Assembly: GCA_913061465.1 (NCBI GenBank)
Contig: CAJXSU010000002.1
Coordinates: 62,001-126,000 of the forward strand
Origin: an uncultured Flavobacterium sp.
Lineage (GTDB): Bacteria; Bacteroidota; Bacteroidia; Flavobacteriales; Flavobacteriaceae
Direction: 5' to 3'
DNA length: 64,000 nucleotides
Below are positions 39,914 to 49,383 of this stretch, in pieces. The position numbers and the translations under genes are program-made. Below the pieces are notes generated by a model. It was not told the DNA's origin. It worked only from the letters and a program-made list of their open reading frames with translations, and made no database searches. Numbering within the stretch: position 1 is the stretch's first letter; the number at the start of each line of letters is the position of its first letter.

Positions 39914-41064
39914 TTTTTAATTATAGGATAAATAAAGTAAAAAAATTGAGTAAAATAATAACCCTAATTATAATTATTTGCCTTTTTAGTAATGGAAATT
40001 TTATTAAAGTATCAAAAAACAGTTCACTAAGTGAGAAATTTAAAAACTATTTTTTTGTAGGTGCTGCTATTAATAAAGATCAAATTCTTCAGAAGGATGA
40101 AAAATCAAACTCAATTATTAAACAAAACTTCAATACATTATCTCCAGAAAATGTAATGAAGTGGATGTTTATTCAACCAAAACCAAATATATTTTATTTT
40201 GATGATTCAGATAAATATGTACAATTTGGATTGGATAACAATATGCACATTGTAGGCCATGCATTGATATGGCATTCACAAATTGCTGACTTTATGAATT
40301 CTATTAAAGATAGTACTGAAATGATGCAACATGTTAACAATCACATTAGTACCCTAGTAAATCGATATAAAGGAAAGGTAGATACCTGGGATGTTGTCAA
40401 CGAGGCTTTAAATGAAGATGGAACCCTTAGAGAATCTATATTTCTAAAGGTTTTAGGAGAAAATTATTTGGAAACTGTTTATAAAATGGCTGAAAAACAT
40501 GATTCAAGTGCAGATTTAGCTTACAATGATTACAACTTATGTGAACCTAAAAAGAGAAAAGGAGCTATTAAACTAATAGAATCACTTCAAAAAAATGGAG
40601 CTAAGATTAATAGTGTTGGTATTCAAGCTCACTGGCAATTAACAAGTCCTTCTCTTGAAGAAATTGAAACTAGTATTCTTGCTTTTTCAAAACTCGGTGT
40701 AAAAGTAATGTTTACAGAACTTGATATTTCAGTACTTCCAAGCCCCTGGGATGAAAATGGAGCAGAGGTTTCTCAAAATTTTAAGAATTTTGAAGGAGAC
40801 AAAAAAATGAATCCTTTCCCAAAAAACTTACCAAATTCTATGAAAACAAAGTTAGCAGAACGCTATGAAAATATTTTTAAATTATTTTTAAAGCACAAAG
40901 AAAAAATAAGTCGTGTGACTTTTTGGGGCGTAACAGATAAGTTTTCTTGGTTAAATGATTGGCCAATTAAAGGGCGTACAAATTATCCATTGTTATTTGA
41001 CAGAAACTACAAAGAAAAAAAAGCATATCACCGAATTATGAACTTAAATATGCCAAATAATTAA
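39910..41064 (+). CDS. GH10 endo-beta-xylanase (canonical)
   Basis: ENVMKW, VGHALIWHSQ, WDVVNEAL (acid/base), VMFTELDIS (nucleophile), FWGVTDKFSW. ATGA overlap with upstream stop. Confidence 0.95.
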   Translation: MIFNYRINKVKKLSKIITLIIIICLFSNGNFIKVSKNSSLSEKFKNYFFVGAAINKDQILQKDEKSNSIIKQNFNTLSPENVMKWMFIQPKPNIFYFDDSDKYVQFGLDNNMHIVGHALIWHSQIADFMNSIKDSTEMMQHVNNHISTLVNRYKGKVDTWDVVNEALNEDGTLRESIFLKVLGENYLETVYKMAEKHDSSADLAYNDYNLCEPKKRKGAIKLIESLQKNGAKINSVGIQAHWQLTSPSLEEIETSILAFSKLGVKVMFTELDISVLPSPWDENGAEVSQNFKNFEGDKKMNPFPKNLPNSMKTKLAERYENIFKLFLKHKEKISRVTFWGVTDKFSWLNDWPIKGRTNYPLLFDRNYKEKKAYHRIMNLNMPNN

Positions 41065-41082
41065 ATACAATACCTTACACTT

Positions 41083-42519
41083 ATGACTTCATATTCGCAA
41101 AAATTATCTATCAGAGAGAAAGTAGGTTACAGTCTTGGAGATCTAGCTGCAAATCTAGTGTTCCAGACATTAATGACCTATCTCGCTTATTTCTATACCG
41201 ATATATATGGCTTAGAAGCCAATGATGCAACTGCCATAATGTTTACAGTTGGAACGATCGCTGCCTTTGGATTTAATCCAATTGTAGGCGCTATTGCGGA
41301 TAGAACAAATTCTAAATGGGGAAAATTTAGACCTTGGATATTGTGGACAGCAATACCATTAGGTATTATTTCTGTTTTAGCATTTAGTACACCAAATTTT
41401 GAATATCAAGGCAAAGTAATTTATGCTGTAATTACCTACACATTGTTACTATTATTATATGCAGGAAGTAACCTGCCCTACTCTGCTCTTAGTGGAGTTA
41501 TTACAGGCGACATGAAAGAAAGAAATAGTATTTCTTCTTATCGATTTGTTGCGGTTATGTTTGCACAATTTTTTGTACAGGTTTTTATGCTACCAATAAT
41601 TATTTATGCTGGTGATGGAGACAAGGCAATTGGAATAGAAATTGTAATGACGTGGCTAGCTGTTATAGGAACAATTATGTTACTCATTACCTTTATGACT
41701 ACGAAAGAACGAATTGTTCCAAAACCCGAGCAAAAGTCTAGTGTAAAAGAAGATTTATTAGATTTAGTAAAAAATAAACCTTGGGTAATTATGTTAATTC
41801 TTACAACGTTAACATTTATAACTCTAGCCATGAAAGGAGGGTCTTATATTTACTATTTTGAAAATTTTGTAGATGAAAATCACCTTACGATCTTTATAAG
41901 TCCAATATTAGATTTCTTATCTTCTATAGGCATTAACTTTTTTGGAAATGACCCTATATCAGCAGGATTTGGATTATTTAATGCTGGAGGTATTATTTTT
42001 ATGATTTTTGGTATTGGTTTATCAAAAAATCTTGCAGATAAATATGGAAAGCGAAACGTATTTGGCTTCTTTTTATTTATCTCTACACTTTTTATAATTT
42101 TATTTAATTTCCTAGATAAAACCTCTGTTCAACTTATGTTTGCAGCTCAAATTTTACATGGTTTCTTTTACGGAATCACAATTCCTTTATTGTGGGCTAT
42201 GATTGCTGATGTAGCTGACTATTCTGAATGGAAAAATAATCGTAGAGCAACTGCAATTATTTTCTCTGCGATGATGGTGGGTTTAAAACTTGGACTTACT
42301 ATAGGGAGTTCATTGGTTGCAAAAATTCTTAGCGTATATGGTTATATTCCAGGTAGTGAAAATGTACAAACAGAATTTGCAATACAAGGAACAAAAATGC
42401 TAATAAGTATATACCCAGCAATACCTTTTTTAATTGGAGTTTCCTTATTATTCTTCTATGAAATTAATAAAAAAATGGAATTGCAAATTGAATCCGATTT
42501 AAAAGCTAGAAGAAACTAA
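41083..42519 (+). CDS. GPH family (MFS) sugar:cation symporter
   Basis: REKVGYSLGDLAANLVFQT, GAIADRTNSKWGKFRPW, IADVADYSEWKNNRRA. Confidence 0.94.
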   Translation: MTSYSQKLSIREKVGYSLGDLAANLVFQTLMTYLAYFYTDIYGLEANDATAIMFTVGTIAAFGFNPIVGAIADRTNSKWGKFRPWILWTAIPLGIISVLAFSTPNFEYQGKVIYAVITYTLLLLLYAGSNLPYSALSGVITGDMKERNSISSYRFVAVMFAQFFVQVFMLPIIIYAGDGDKAIGIEIVMTWLAVIGTIMLLITFMTTKERIVPKPEQKSSVKEDLLDLVKNKPWVIMLILTTLTFITLAMKGGSYIYYFENFVDENHLTIFISPILDFLSSIGINFFGNDPISAGFGLFNAGGIIFMIFGIGLSKNLADKYGKRNVFGFFLFISTLFIILFNFLDKTSVQLMFAAQILHGFFYGITIPLLWAMIADVADYSEWKNNRRATAIIFSAMMVGLKLGLTIGSSLVAKILSVYGYIPGSENVQTEFAIQGTKMLISIYPAIPFLIGVSLLFFYEINKKMELQIESDLKARRN

Positions 42520-42531
42520 AAATATAAGAAA

Positions 42532-43566
42532 ATGCCCGAAGACAGTATAGAACACATCAATTTTGAAGATTTAAATAATAGAGCCATCTCAAAGCCATTA
42601 GTTGACCATATCTTCACTGCGGACCCTTCTGCTCATGTTTTTAATGATAAAATTTACATATATCCATCTCATGATATTGATGCTGGAGAAGCATTTGACG
42701 ATCTTGGAAGTCATTTTGCCATGGAAGACTATCATGTTTTTTCTATGGAAGATATAGACAGTGAAACTAAAGATCATGGTGTTGCTTTGCATGTGGATGA
42801 TGTTGCGTGGGCAAAACAACAAATGTGGGCTCCTGATGCTAATGAAAAAAATGGAACCTATTACTTATTTTTTCCAGCAAAAGATTACGAAGGAATTTTT
42901 AGAATAGGTGTTGCCACAAGTCAATCTCCCGTAGGTCCTTTCTCAGCAAGACCAAATCCCATTGAAAATAGTTTTTCTATAGATCCTGCAGTTTTTAAAG
43001 ATGATGATGGAGAATATTATATGTATTTTGGTGGTCTTTGGGGTGGTCAATTACAACGATGGAAAGAAGGAGTATTTAACAATAAAGAGCCCAATAGCCC
43101 AACGGCTCATATCCCAAAAGACAATGAACCCGCTTTACTCCCTTTTGTTGCTAAAATGACTGCTGATTTATTTGAATTTGCCGAAGCTGCAAAAGAAATT
43201 AAAATTCTAGATGAGTACGGTAATTTAATCTTAGCGGGAGACCATAATCGTCGTTTTTTTGAAGCAGCATGGCTGCACAAACATAATGATTTGTATTATT
43301 TTTCATATTCAACTGGAGATACCCATTTTATCTGTTATGCCATTGGAGATAATCCATACGGACCCTTTACTTATCAAGGTAAAATTTTAAACCCTGTAGT
43401 TGGTTGGACTTCTCACCACTCAATCTGCTCTGTTAAAGGAAAAGATTATTTATTCTATCATGATTCCTCTCTATCAAAAGGAATTACTCATTTAAGATCT
43501 ATAAAAATGACTGAAATTAAGTATAGAGATGACGGAACCATTGTAACAATTAATCCCTACAATTAA
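42532..43566 (+). CDS. GH43 family beta-xylosidase/arabinofuranosidase, apparently cytoplasmic
   Basis: FTADPSAHVFNDKIYIYPSHD, MWAPDANEKNGTYYLFFPA, SIDPAVFKDDDGEYYMYFGG; no signal peptide. Confidence 0.92.
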   Translation: MPEDSIEHINFEDLNNRAISKPLVDHIFTADPSAHVFNDKIYIYPSHDIDAGEAFDDLGSHFAMEDYHVFSMEDIDSETKDHGVALHVDDVAWAKQQMWAPDANEKNGTYYLFFPAKDYEGIFRIGVATSQSPVGPFSARPNPIENSFSIDPAVFKDDDGEYYMYFGGLWGGQLQRWKEGVFNNKEPNSPTAHIPKDNEPALLPFVAKMTADLFEFAEAAKEIKILDEYGNLILAGDHNRRFFEAAWLHKHNDLYYFSYSTGDTHFICYAIGDNPYGPFTYQGKILNPVVGWTSHHSICSVKGKDYLFYHDSSLSKGITHLRSIKMTEIKYRDDGTIVTINPYN

Positions 43567-43580
43567 ACTAACTTTAAAAG

Positions 43581-46500
43581 ATGAATTTTCGACTTTTTTA
43601 TTTGTTATTATTTTCCAATTTATTAACTGGTTTTTCTCAGGATTTAATTGGTGGAATAGGGAGTTTTACAGATGATTCTTCATTTAGCAATAATTGGTAT
43701 AGTGAAACAAATAGTAAAGGGTCATTCAGCACAACAACCAATGGATATTATTATGGTTCTGCCTCTTTAAAAGTTGAGGTTACTTCAAATAATACCTCTG
43801 ATGTAAGAATGCACAACAGAGCTGCCTCATATTTTAACGTTACAGATAGTGGTAAATATACTATATCCTTTTACGCAAAAGGAACTGTTGGTAATGATTT
43901 TAGAATTACCCTTATGAATGGCTCAACGGATATAGTTTCAAGCACTCAACAAATTGGATTAGATGAATGGATGTTTTACACATTAACCTTAACCTCTAAC
44001 GTAACAAGTTCAGAGGGTAGAATTAAATTTAATTTTTTAAACGAAGGAGTATATGAAATAGATGAATTAATTGTTAAATCCGGCGGTTTCGATATTTGGT
44101 ATGTTGATGATAGTGGTAATAATTCTAATGCGGGAAATGATATTAATAGTCCTTATCTAACAATAAATAAAGCAATCAGCTCGTGGACCTCTGGAGATCT
44201 CATTTATGTTAGAGGTGGAATCTATCAAAATAGTGATTATAATTCAGGAAATTTAACTAATGGTTCAGTTGTTTATATAAATAAAGCGGGAAGCTTAAAT
44301 GGCCCGCTTGTGATCAGAAATTATCCAGGTGAAACCCCAATCGTTCAATTTGATGGATCAGGGGGATTTATCTGTGGCACAGGTCAGTACTTAGAAATTT
44401 CAGGTTTTGAAATTTCAGGCCCTAATGCATCAATCACAAAATCAGCTGCAGAAGCCGAGCGTGCGAGTGTAGTTGCTGGGAATACAGCAAATAATTATTA
44501 TAAAGGAAGAGGGATTGCTGTTTGGGCAGGTTCAGGAGGTCATCATATTCTCTTACATTCAAATAAAGTACATCATGCTCCTGCCTCTGGAATTCGAATT
44601 AATAATTCAGATTATTGTACGATAACAAATAATGAAGTATACGAATGTACTACGTGGTCTCATGCGGCAGAAAGTTCAATTGTTCTTGCTCAATCAAAGC
44701 AAATAGATACTGACACTAAAATAAAAATGCGAATCACCAAAAACAAGACTTATGACAATGTAAATAAGATTCATTACTTTAATTCCTCTTACGCATGTTC
44801 AGATAATACAGACTATGGTTGCGAAAATTATCCTGATATCATTGATGGATCAGGGTGCTATATCACCAGAAATAATGATAGAGGTACTGGAGCTAATGAT
44901 GAAAACCCAAACGGACAGTATGTAGGATATTTTTATTTCGCTAATAATATTTCTTATGGAAATGGGATCAATGGTCTAGTTGTTCATAAATCAGACAATT
45001 CAATTGTTATGAATAATACGATTTATAATAATGGCGCAGTTCCACTCGATGAGGGTCGACAGTCAGCCGGAGGGATTACTGTTAATAATTCAACTGAAGT
45101 GAGGATGTATAATAATATTAGTTGGACAAGATATGATACCGATTATGGTTATAAAATATATGGAACAACTTCAGTTGTTGGGAGTAATAATTTATTATAT
45201 AATGGACTATCAGACAACAATAGTTTAACAAATATGATTTCTTTAGATCCTTTATTTGTAGATAGAAATAATGCAGATTTTAGATTAAACACAACAAGCC
45301 CTGCACTTCATACAGGAGTAGAGAATGCCAATATTTCCTTATTATCTGGAACTGTTGTATCTGAATATACCCCATCTTTTGATTACGTAAATAATAAAAG
45401 AGCTTATTCTGGAACAGATATTGGTGCTTATGAATCGGTTATTTCTTCCTGGTCTGGAACAGCAGCCGACAATAATCCAAATAATTCTAATAATTGGTCT
45501 GATAGTAGTTTACCTGACAGTTCAATAGGGATTGTCGATATTGGTTCCAATGATCAAGTGACATGGAATGCCAATTTTACAACTGGAGCAATAAACATTT
45601 CCTCAGGAGGGACCCTCGTAACCTCTCACAATATTACTGCAACCATTAATTATAGTAGAACTTTAGGAACTAACAAATGGTATTTGGTATCCTCTCCAGT
45701 TGTGGAAGAAACGATAGAGGATGTAATTTCTAATCATGATTTTGCTACAGGATCAGAATCCAATATTGGATTAGCCACTTACACTACCTCTAATGATACT
45801 TGGAGCTATTTTACGTCTTCTACAACAGGAACAATTTCGTCTGGGACTGGCTATGCGGTGAAGTTAGCTTCTGCTGGAGACATCTCATTTTCAGGAACCA
45901 TGAAAGTAGATGATACCAGTATTGAACTAACTACCTCAGGGAATGGATATAACTTGATTGGAAATCCTTATCCTTCATACATCGATAGTGGTTCAATATT
46001 ATCAAACAGTTCCAGTGCCCTAGAAAATCAAACCTTATGGATATGGAATCAATCCAGTTCTAGTTACGATGCAAAGGTGACAATTGATGCGTTTAAAATT
46101 GCTCCAGGTCAAGGGTTTTTTGTCAAATCAGATGGTGATGATGGAAGTATTCTGATTGATGAAGATGACCAAAGTCATCAATCTTCAGATACCTTTCAAA
46201 GAACTGATCCTAGACCAGAAATTCATCTAACGCTATCTGATGATTCAAACTCTAAACTAGCAAAGATTTATTATATAGACGGAGCTACCACAGGTTTTGA
46301 CAATGGTTATGATGGTCCCATGTTTACTGGTAGTAATAATAGTTTTGCTGTCTACACTCACTTAGTCAGCGATAGTGAAGGAGTCGATTATCAAATCCAA
46401 TCCCTACCTCCTGATGACTATGGAAATATGGTGACCCCTATAGGAATTAATGCCGTTTCTGGTTCAACTATTAGCATTGAAGCTTCAACCTTCGACTTTC

Positions 46501-46898
46501 CTGAAGGAATGAATATCTATTTAGAGGACAAAGAGGATAACAGCTTTACGCTATTAGATGGGGATGCTAATTTTACCACCACACTAGAAAGTGATCTTAA
46601 TGGAATCGGTCGTTTTTACTTGCATACCACTACTGGTTCTCTAAGTGCTGACGATCTTTCGATAAGAAACAATATTAGTATTTATAACTCTTCTAAGGAG
46701 AACTTACGAATTGTTGGAGTAAAAAACGGAACTAATGCCAAGGTTCATCTGTATACTATACTAGGGAAAGAAGTTTTTACGACAAGTTTTCAAGGAGTTA
46801 GAGTAAATGATATTCTATTACCAAAATTAGCAGAGGGAGTATATATCATCAAACTTTCAACAATGAATAGTAAGACTATCAAAAAAATTATTTTGTAA
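43581..46898 (+). CDS. Large multidomain right-handed beta-helix protein (CBM-beta-helix-surface domain-T9SS)
   Basis: Signal peptide; N-terminal CBM4/9-like; beta-helix repeats (NNYYKGRGIAVWAGSGGHHILLHSNKVHHAPASGIRINNSDYCTITNNEV); C-terminal VYIIKLSTMNSKTIKKIIL. Confidence 0.85.
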   Translation: MNFRLFYLLLFSNLLTGFSQDLIGGIGSFTDDSSFSNNWYSETNSKGSFSTTTNGYYYGSASLKVEVTSNNTSDVRMHNRAASYFNVTDSGKYTISFYAKGTVGNDFRITLMNGSTDIVSSTQQIGLDEWMFYTLTLTSNVTSSEGRIKFNFLNEGVYEIDELIVKSGGFDIWYVDDSGNNSNAGNDINSPYLTINKAISSWTSGDLIYVRGGIYQNSDYNSGNLTNGSVVYINKAGSLNGPLVIRNYPGETPIVQFDGSGGFICGTGQYLEISGFEISGPNASITKSAAEAERASVVAGNTANNYYKGRGIAVWAGSGGHHILLHSNKVHHAPASGIRINNSDYCTITNNEVYECTTWSHAAESSIVLAQSKQIDTDTKIKMRITKNKTYDNVNKIHYFNSSYACSDNTDYGCENYPDIIDGSGCYITRNNDRGTGANDENPNGQYVGYFYFANNISYGNGINGLVVHKSDNSIVMNNTIYNNGAVPLDEGRQSAGGITVNNSTEVRMYNNISWTRYDTDYGYKIYGTTSVVGSNNLLYNGLSDNNSLTNMISLDPLFVDRNNADFRLNTTSPALHTGVENANISLLSGTVVSEYTPSFDYVNNKRAYSGTDIGAYESVISSWSGTAADNNPNNSNNWSDSSLPDSSIGIVDIGSNDQVTWNANFTTGAINISSGGTLVTSHNITATINYSRTLGTNKWYLVSSPVVEETIEDVISNHDFATGSESNIGLATYTTSNDTWSYFTSSTTGTISSGTGYAVKLASAGDISFSGTMKVDDTSIELTTSGNGYNLIGNPYPSYIDSGSILSNSSSALENQTLWIWNQSSSSYDAKVTIDAFKIAPGQGFFVKSDGDDGSILIDEDDQSHQSSDTFQRTDPRPEIHLTLSDDSNSKLAKIYYIDGATTGFDNGYDGPMFTGSNNSFAVYTHLVSDSEGVDYQIQSLPPDDYGNMVTPIGINAVSGSTISIEASTFDFPEGMNIYLEDKEDNSFTLLDGDANFTTTLESDLNGIGRFYLHTTTGSLSADDLSIRNNISIYNSSKENLRIVGVKNGTNAKVHLYTILGKEVFTTSFQGVRVNDILLPKLAEGVYIIKLSTMNSKTIKKIIL

Positions 46899-47340
46899 TA
46901 AACAAAGTAACCAGAGTTAATTTTATGCAATCAATTGTTTTAAAAAAAATAGGGAAAGATGGTAAATTTATCCCTATTTGTATATTTTTAGCCATTATAC
47001 TTCTCAACATAAATGAGCATAAATATCTAGTTTTTAGATGAAACTTCTTCTCAAATCCCCAATTTACCAATTCATTAAGTTGTCCTGTTGAAAAACAAAT
47101 ATCCTCAATATGAGTAGGTTGCTCGATAGGCCAAAATCCAACTTTCCAAGCAGGATAAACAGACAGTTGAATTCCGGTATAATTCTCTATAATAAATTCG
47201 CGATTTTTAGTTGCCTCTGTTCCACGGAGTAAGGCTTTTTTTTTCTCAGATCTAACTTGGGAAGATATGATAGTGGTTCCAGCGAAATCCTTGAAATTTT
47301 TTTGATCTTGTCTTTGGCTAAAAGAGGATTTTACGATAAA
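46888..47340 (-). pseudogene. Start-less 151-codon open frame, probable decayed gene
   Basis: Minus-strand frame open from TAA at 47341-47343; protein-like translation ...NREFIIENYTGIQLSVYPAWKVGFWPIEQPTHIEDICFSTGQLNELVNWGFEKKF; no start codon before internal Met at 47070. Confidence 0.4.
46947..46979 (+). terminator. Terminator-like hairpin after PUL plus-strand operon
   Basis: AAATAGGGA-N15-TCCCTATTT followed by T-rich sequence. Confidence 0.6.
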
Positions 47341-47374
47341 TTATAATAAACCAAATTATTTTTTTCCGTAAAAA

Positions 47375-48409
47375 TTATTGAACTAGAAATTTATACGATG
47401 TTTTTGAAGAATAAATCTCACCTGGACATAGAACAACAGAAGGAAATTGTTTTTGATTAGGCGAGTCTGGATAGTGCTGTGTTTCTAAACAAAACCCTGT
47501 CCTTTTTTGATAGTCTCCATTTAAATGATTCCCCGAATAGAATTGAACTCCCGGCTGATCAGAAAATACCTCCAAGAGTCTACCGCTTTTTTTATGGTAT
47601 GCAGAAGCAATCTTTCTTACTCCTTTATTTGGGTTATTTAAGCACCAACAATGATCATACCCTAAACCTAAATTTAGTTGTTTGTTGTCAACGTCAATGT
47701 CTTTACCAATAGGTTTAAAAGTCCTAAAGTCAAATGGTGTATTTTCAACCAGAGCCATATCACCAGTTGGAATTAAAAACTCATCAATTGGCAACATTTT
47801 AGTAGCATTGATTTGTAATTGGTGGTCTAATATATCATTACTGAAACTTCCAGATAAGTTAAAATAAGCGTGGTTTGTTAAATTAATAATAGTTTTTTTA
47901 TCTGTTTTTGCCTTGTAGACAATTTCTAAGCTATTTTCTGAAGTTAAGGAATAGCTAATTGTAGTATAAAGATTTCCTGGAAACCCTTCTTCCATATCTT
48001 TGCTAACGTAATTGAGTATTAAAGTAACAGAATCTTTATTAGTTTTTGAGGTGGCTTCCCAGATCCTTTTATCAAACCCGATATGACCACCATGTAAATG
48101 ATTAGGAGGATTGTTTTTAGCTAAAGTGTACAAAACACCCTCTAAGATAAATTTTCCATTAGCGATTCGATTTCCATAGCGTCCAATAGTAGCACCTAAA
48201 TAGGAATTGTCATCAATATAGTGTTGAAGCGAGTTATGTCCTAAAGTAATATTCTCTATATGTCCACTTTTATCTGGTGTTTTTATAGAAGTAATAATTC
48301 CACCGAAATTCAAAATTTTCACTTCAACACCTCGTTTATTTTTTAGTGTAAAAGAATAGATAATTTCATCATCGTTAAATTGAGCATATATTTCTTTTTG
48401 TATTGTCAA
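47375..48409 (-). CDS. galM: Aldose 1-epimerase (mutarotase)
   Basis: NFGGIITSIKTPD, GRYGNRIANGKF, NLTNHAYFNLSG, GYDHCWCLN, QPGVQFYSGN. Confidence 0.94.
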   Translation of the reverse strand: MTIQKEIYAQFNDDEIIYSFTLKNKRGVEVKILNFGGIITSIKTPDKSGHIENITLGHNSLQHYIDDNSYLGATIGRYGNRIANGKFILEGVLYTLAKNNPPNHLHGGHIGFDKRIWEATSKTNKDSVTLILNYVSKDMEEGFPGNLYTTISYSLTSENSLEIVYKAKTDKKTIINLTNHAYFNLSGSFSNDILDHQLQINATKMLPIDEFLIPTGDMALVENTPFDFRTFKPIGKDIDVDNKQLNLGLGYDHCWCLNNPNKGVRKIASAYHKKSGRLLEVFSDQPGVQFYSGNHLNGDYQKRTGFCLETQHYPDSPNQKQFPSVVLCPGEIYSSKTSYKFLVQ

Positions 48410-48470
48410 TATAATTTTCTTAAAATGTTTTAGAAATTAAAACAACTAAATTTATTCAACTTATAAATTT

Positions 48471-49337
48471 TTAAAATCTTTGAAAGAATAGCCAAATATC
48501 ATCGATCATTTGAGAATTTAAAAGTCCATGACCACCATTTTCAACTCTCAGATACCTAATTTCTTTTCCATTGTTACAATCTTTAAAAACATACAAAGTA
48601 TCTTCTCCTATAGTTTCTATATCTGGTGTTGAGGTACAACTAAAATGATTAGACCACAATTCAGCACTCTCAAGGGCATCTAAAAATAAATGTCCAAACC
48701 TTGGACCTCCCCCAATTGGAATTACTGAATCTGCTCCCCCATTAATTTGAAATACAGAAATAGGCTGAGTATGTGATAACAAAGGACTACTTTCCATTAA
48801 TTGAGAAAATACAGGTGCAATTGCCTTAAAATGAGGCGTTTCAATCCCCAATTTATTTACCATTCCTGAACCATTTGAAGTTCCAATTGCATACATTTTA
48901 TCAAAATCTAAATTATTATAATTTTGTAATTCCTCGATAATTAAATTTACAAAAGCAACATCGTCTGCATTAGAAGCTTCTTGTCCTAAATTCCATGATT
49001 GAGGAAAGCCTTGAGGATATATTCCAACAAATTCACCACTATTCGTATAACTATAAAGTCTGTTCACCCAACTTCTGTTAGTTCCTCCATTTCCATGAAA
49101 AGCAAAAACAATAGGATAGTTAATCGCAGGATTAATGACACTAGGTGCTTGAATAATTACGGGCCTTATTTGCTCAATACCATCTATAACTTGAGAAATA
49201 GTGATCGTTTTTGTAGATAATGAAATATCTATAGGATCAGGATCTGAATCATTCATAGAATCTATACCTTGATCACATGCATAAGCAGAAATAATTAATG
49301 AAAAAATAAAGAGTTTAAAATTAATTTTCAAATTCAT
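48471..49337 (-). CDS. CE1/PHB-depolymerase-like esterase lipoprotein (candidate feruloyl/acetyl xylan esterase)
   Basis: Lipobox (SAYACDQ), FAFHGNGGTNRSW, IGTSNGSGM nucleophile elbow, GGHGLL. Confidence 0.82.
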   Translation of the reverse strand: MNLKINFKLFIFSLIISAYACDQGIDSMNDSDPDPIDISLSTKTITISQVIDGIEQIRPVIIQAPSVINPAINYPIVFAFHGNGGTNRSWVNRLYSYTNSGEFVGIYPQGFPQSWNLGQEASNADDVAFVNLIIEELQNYNNLDFDKMYAIGTSNGSGMVNKLGIETPHFKAIAPVFSQLMESSPLLSHTQPISVFQINGGADSVIPIGGGPRFGHLFLDALESAELWSNHFSCTSTPDIETIGEDTLYVFKDCNNGKEIRYLRVENGGHGLLNSQMIDDIWLFFQRF

Positions 49338-49383
49338 AAAATTTAAAATTATTTACACAAAATAGTAATTAATTTGACTAGAA

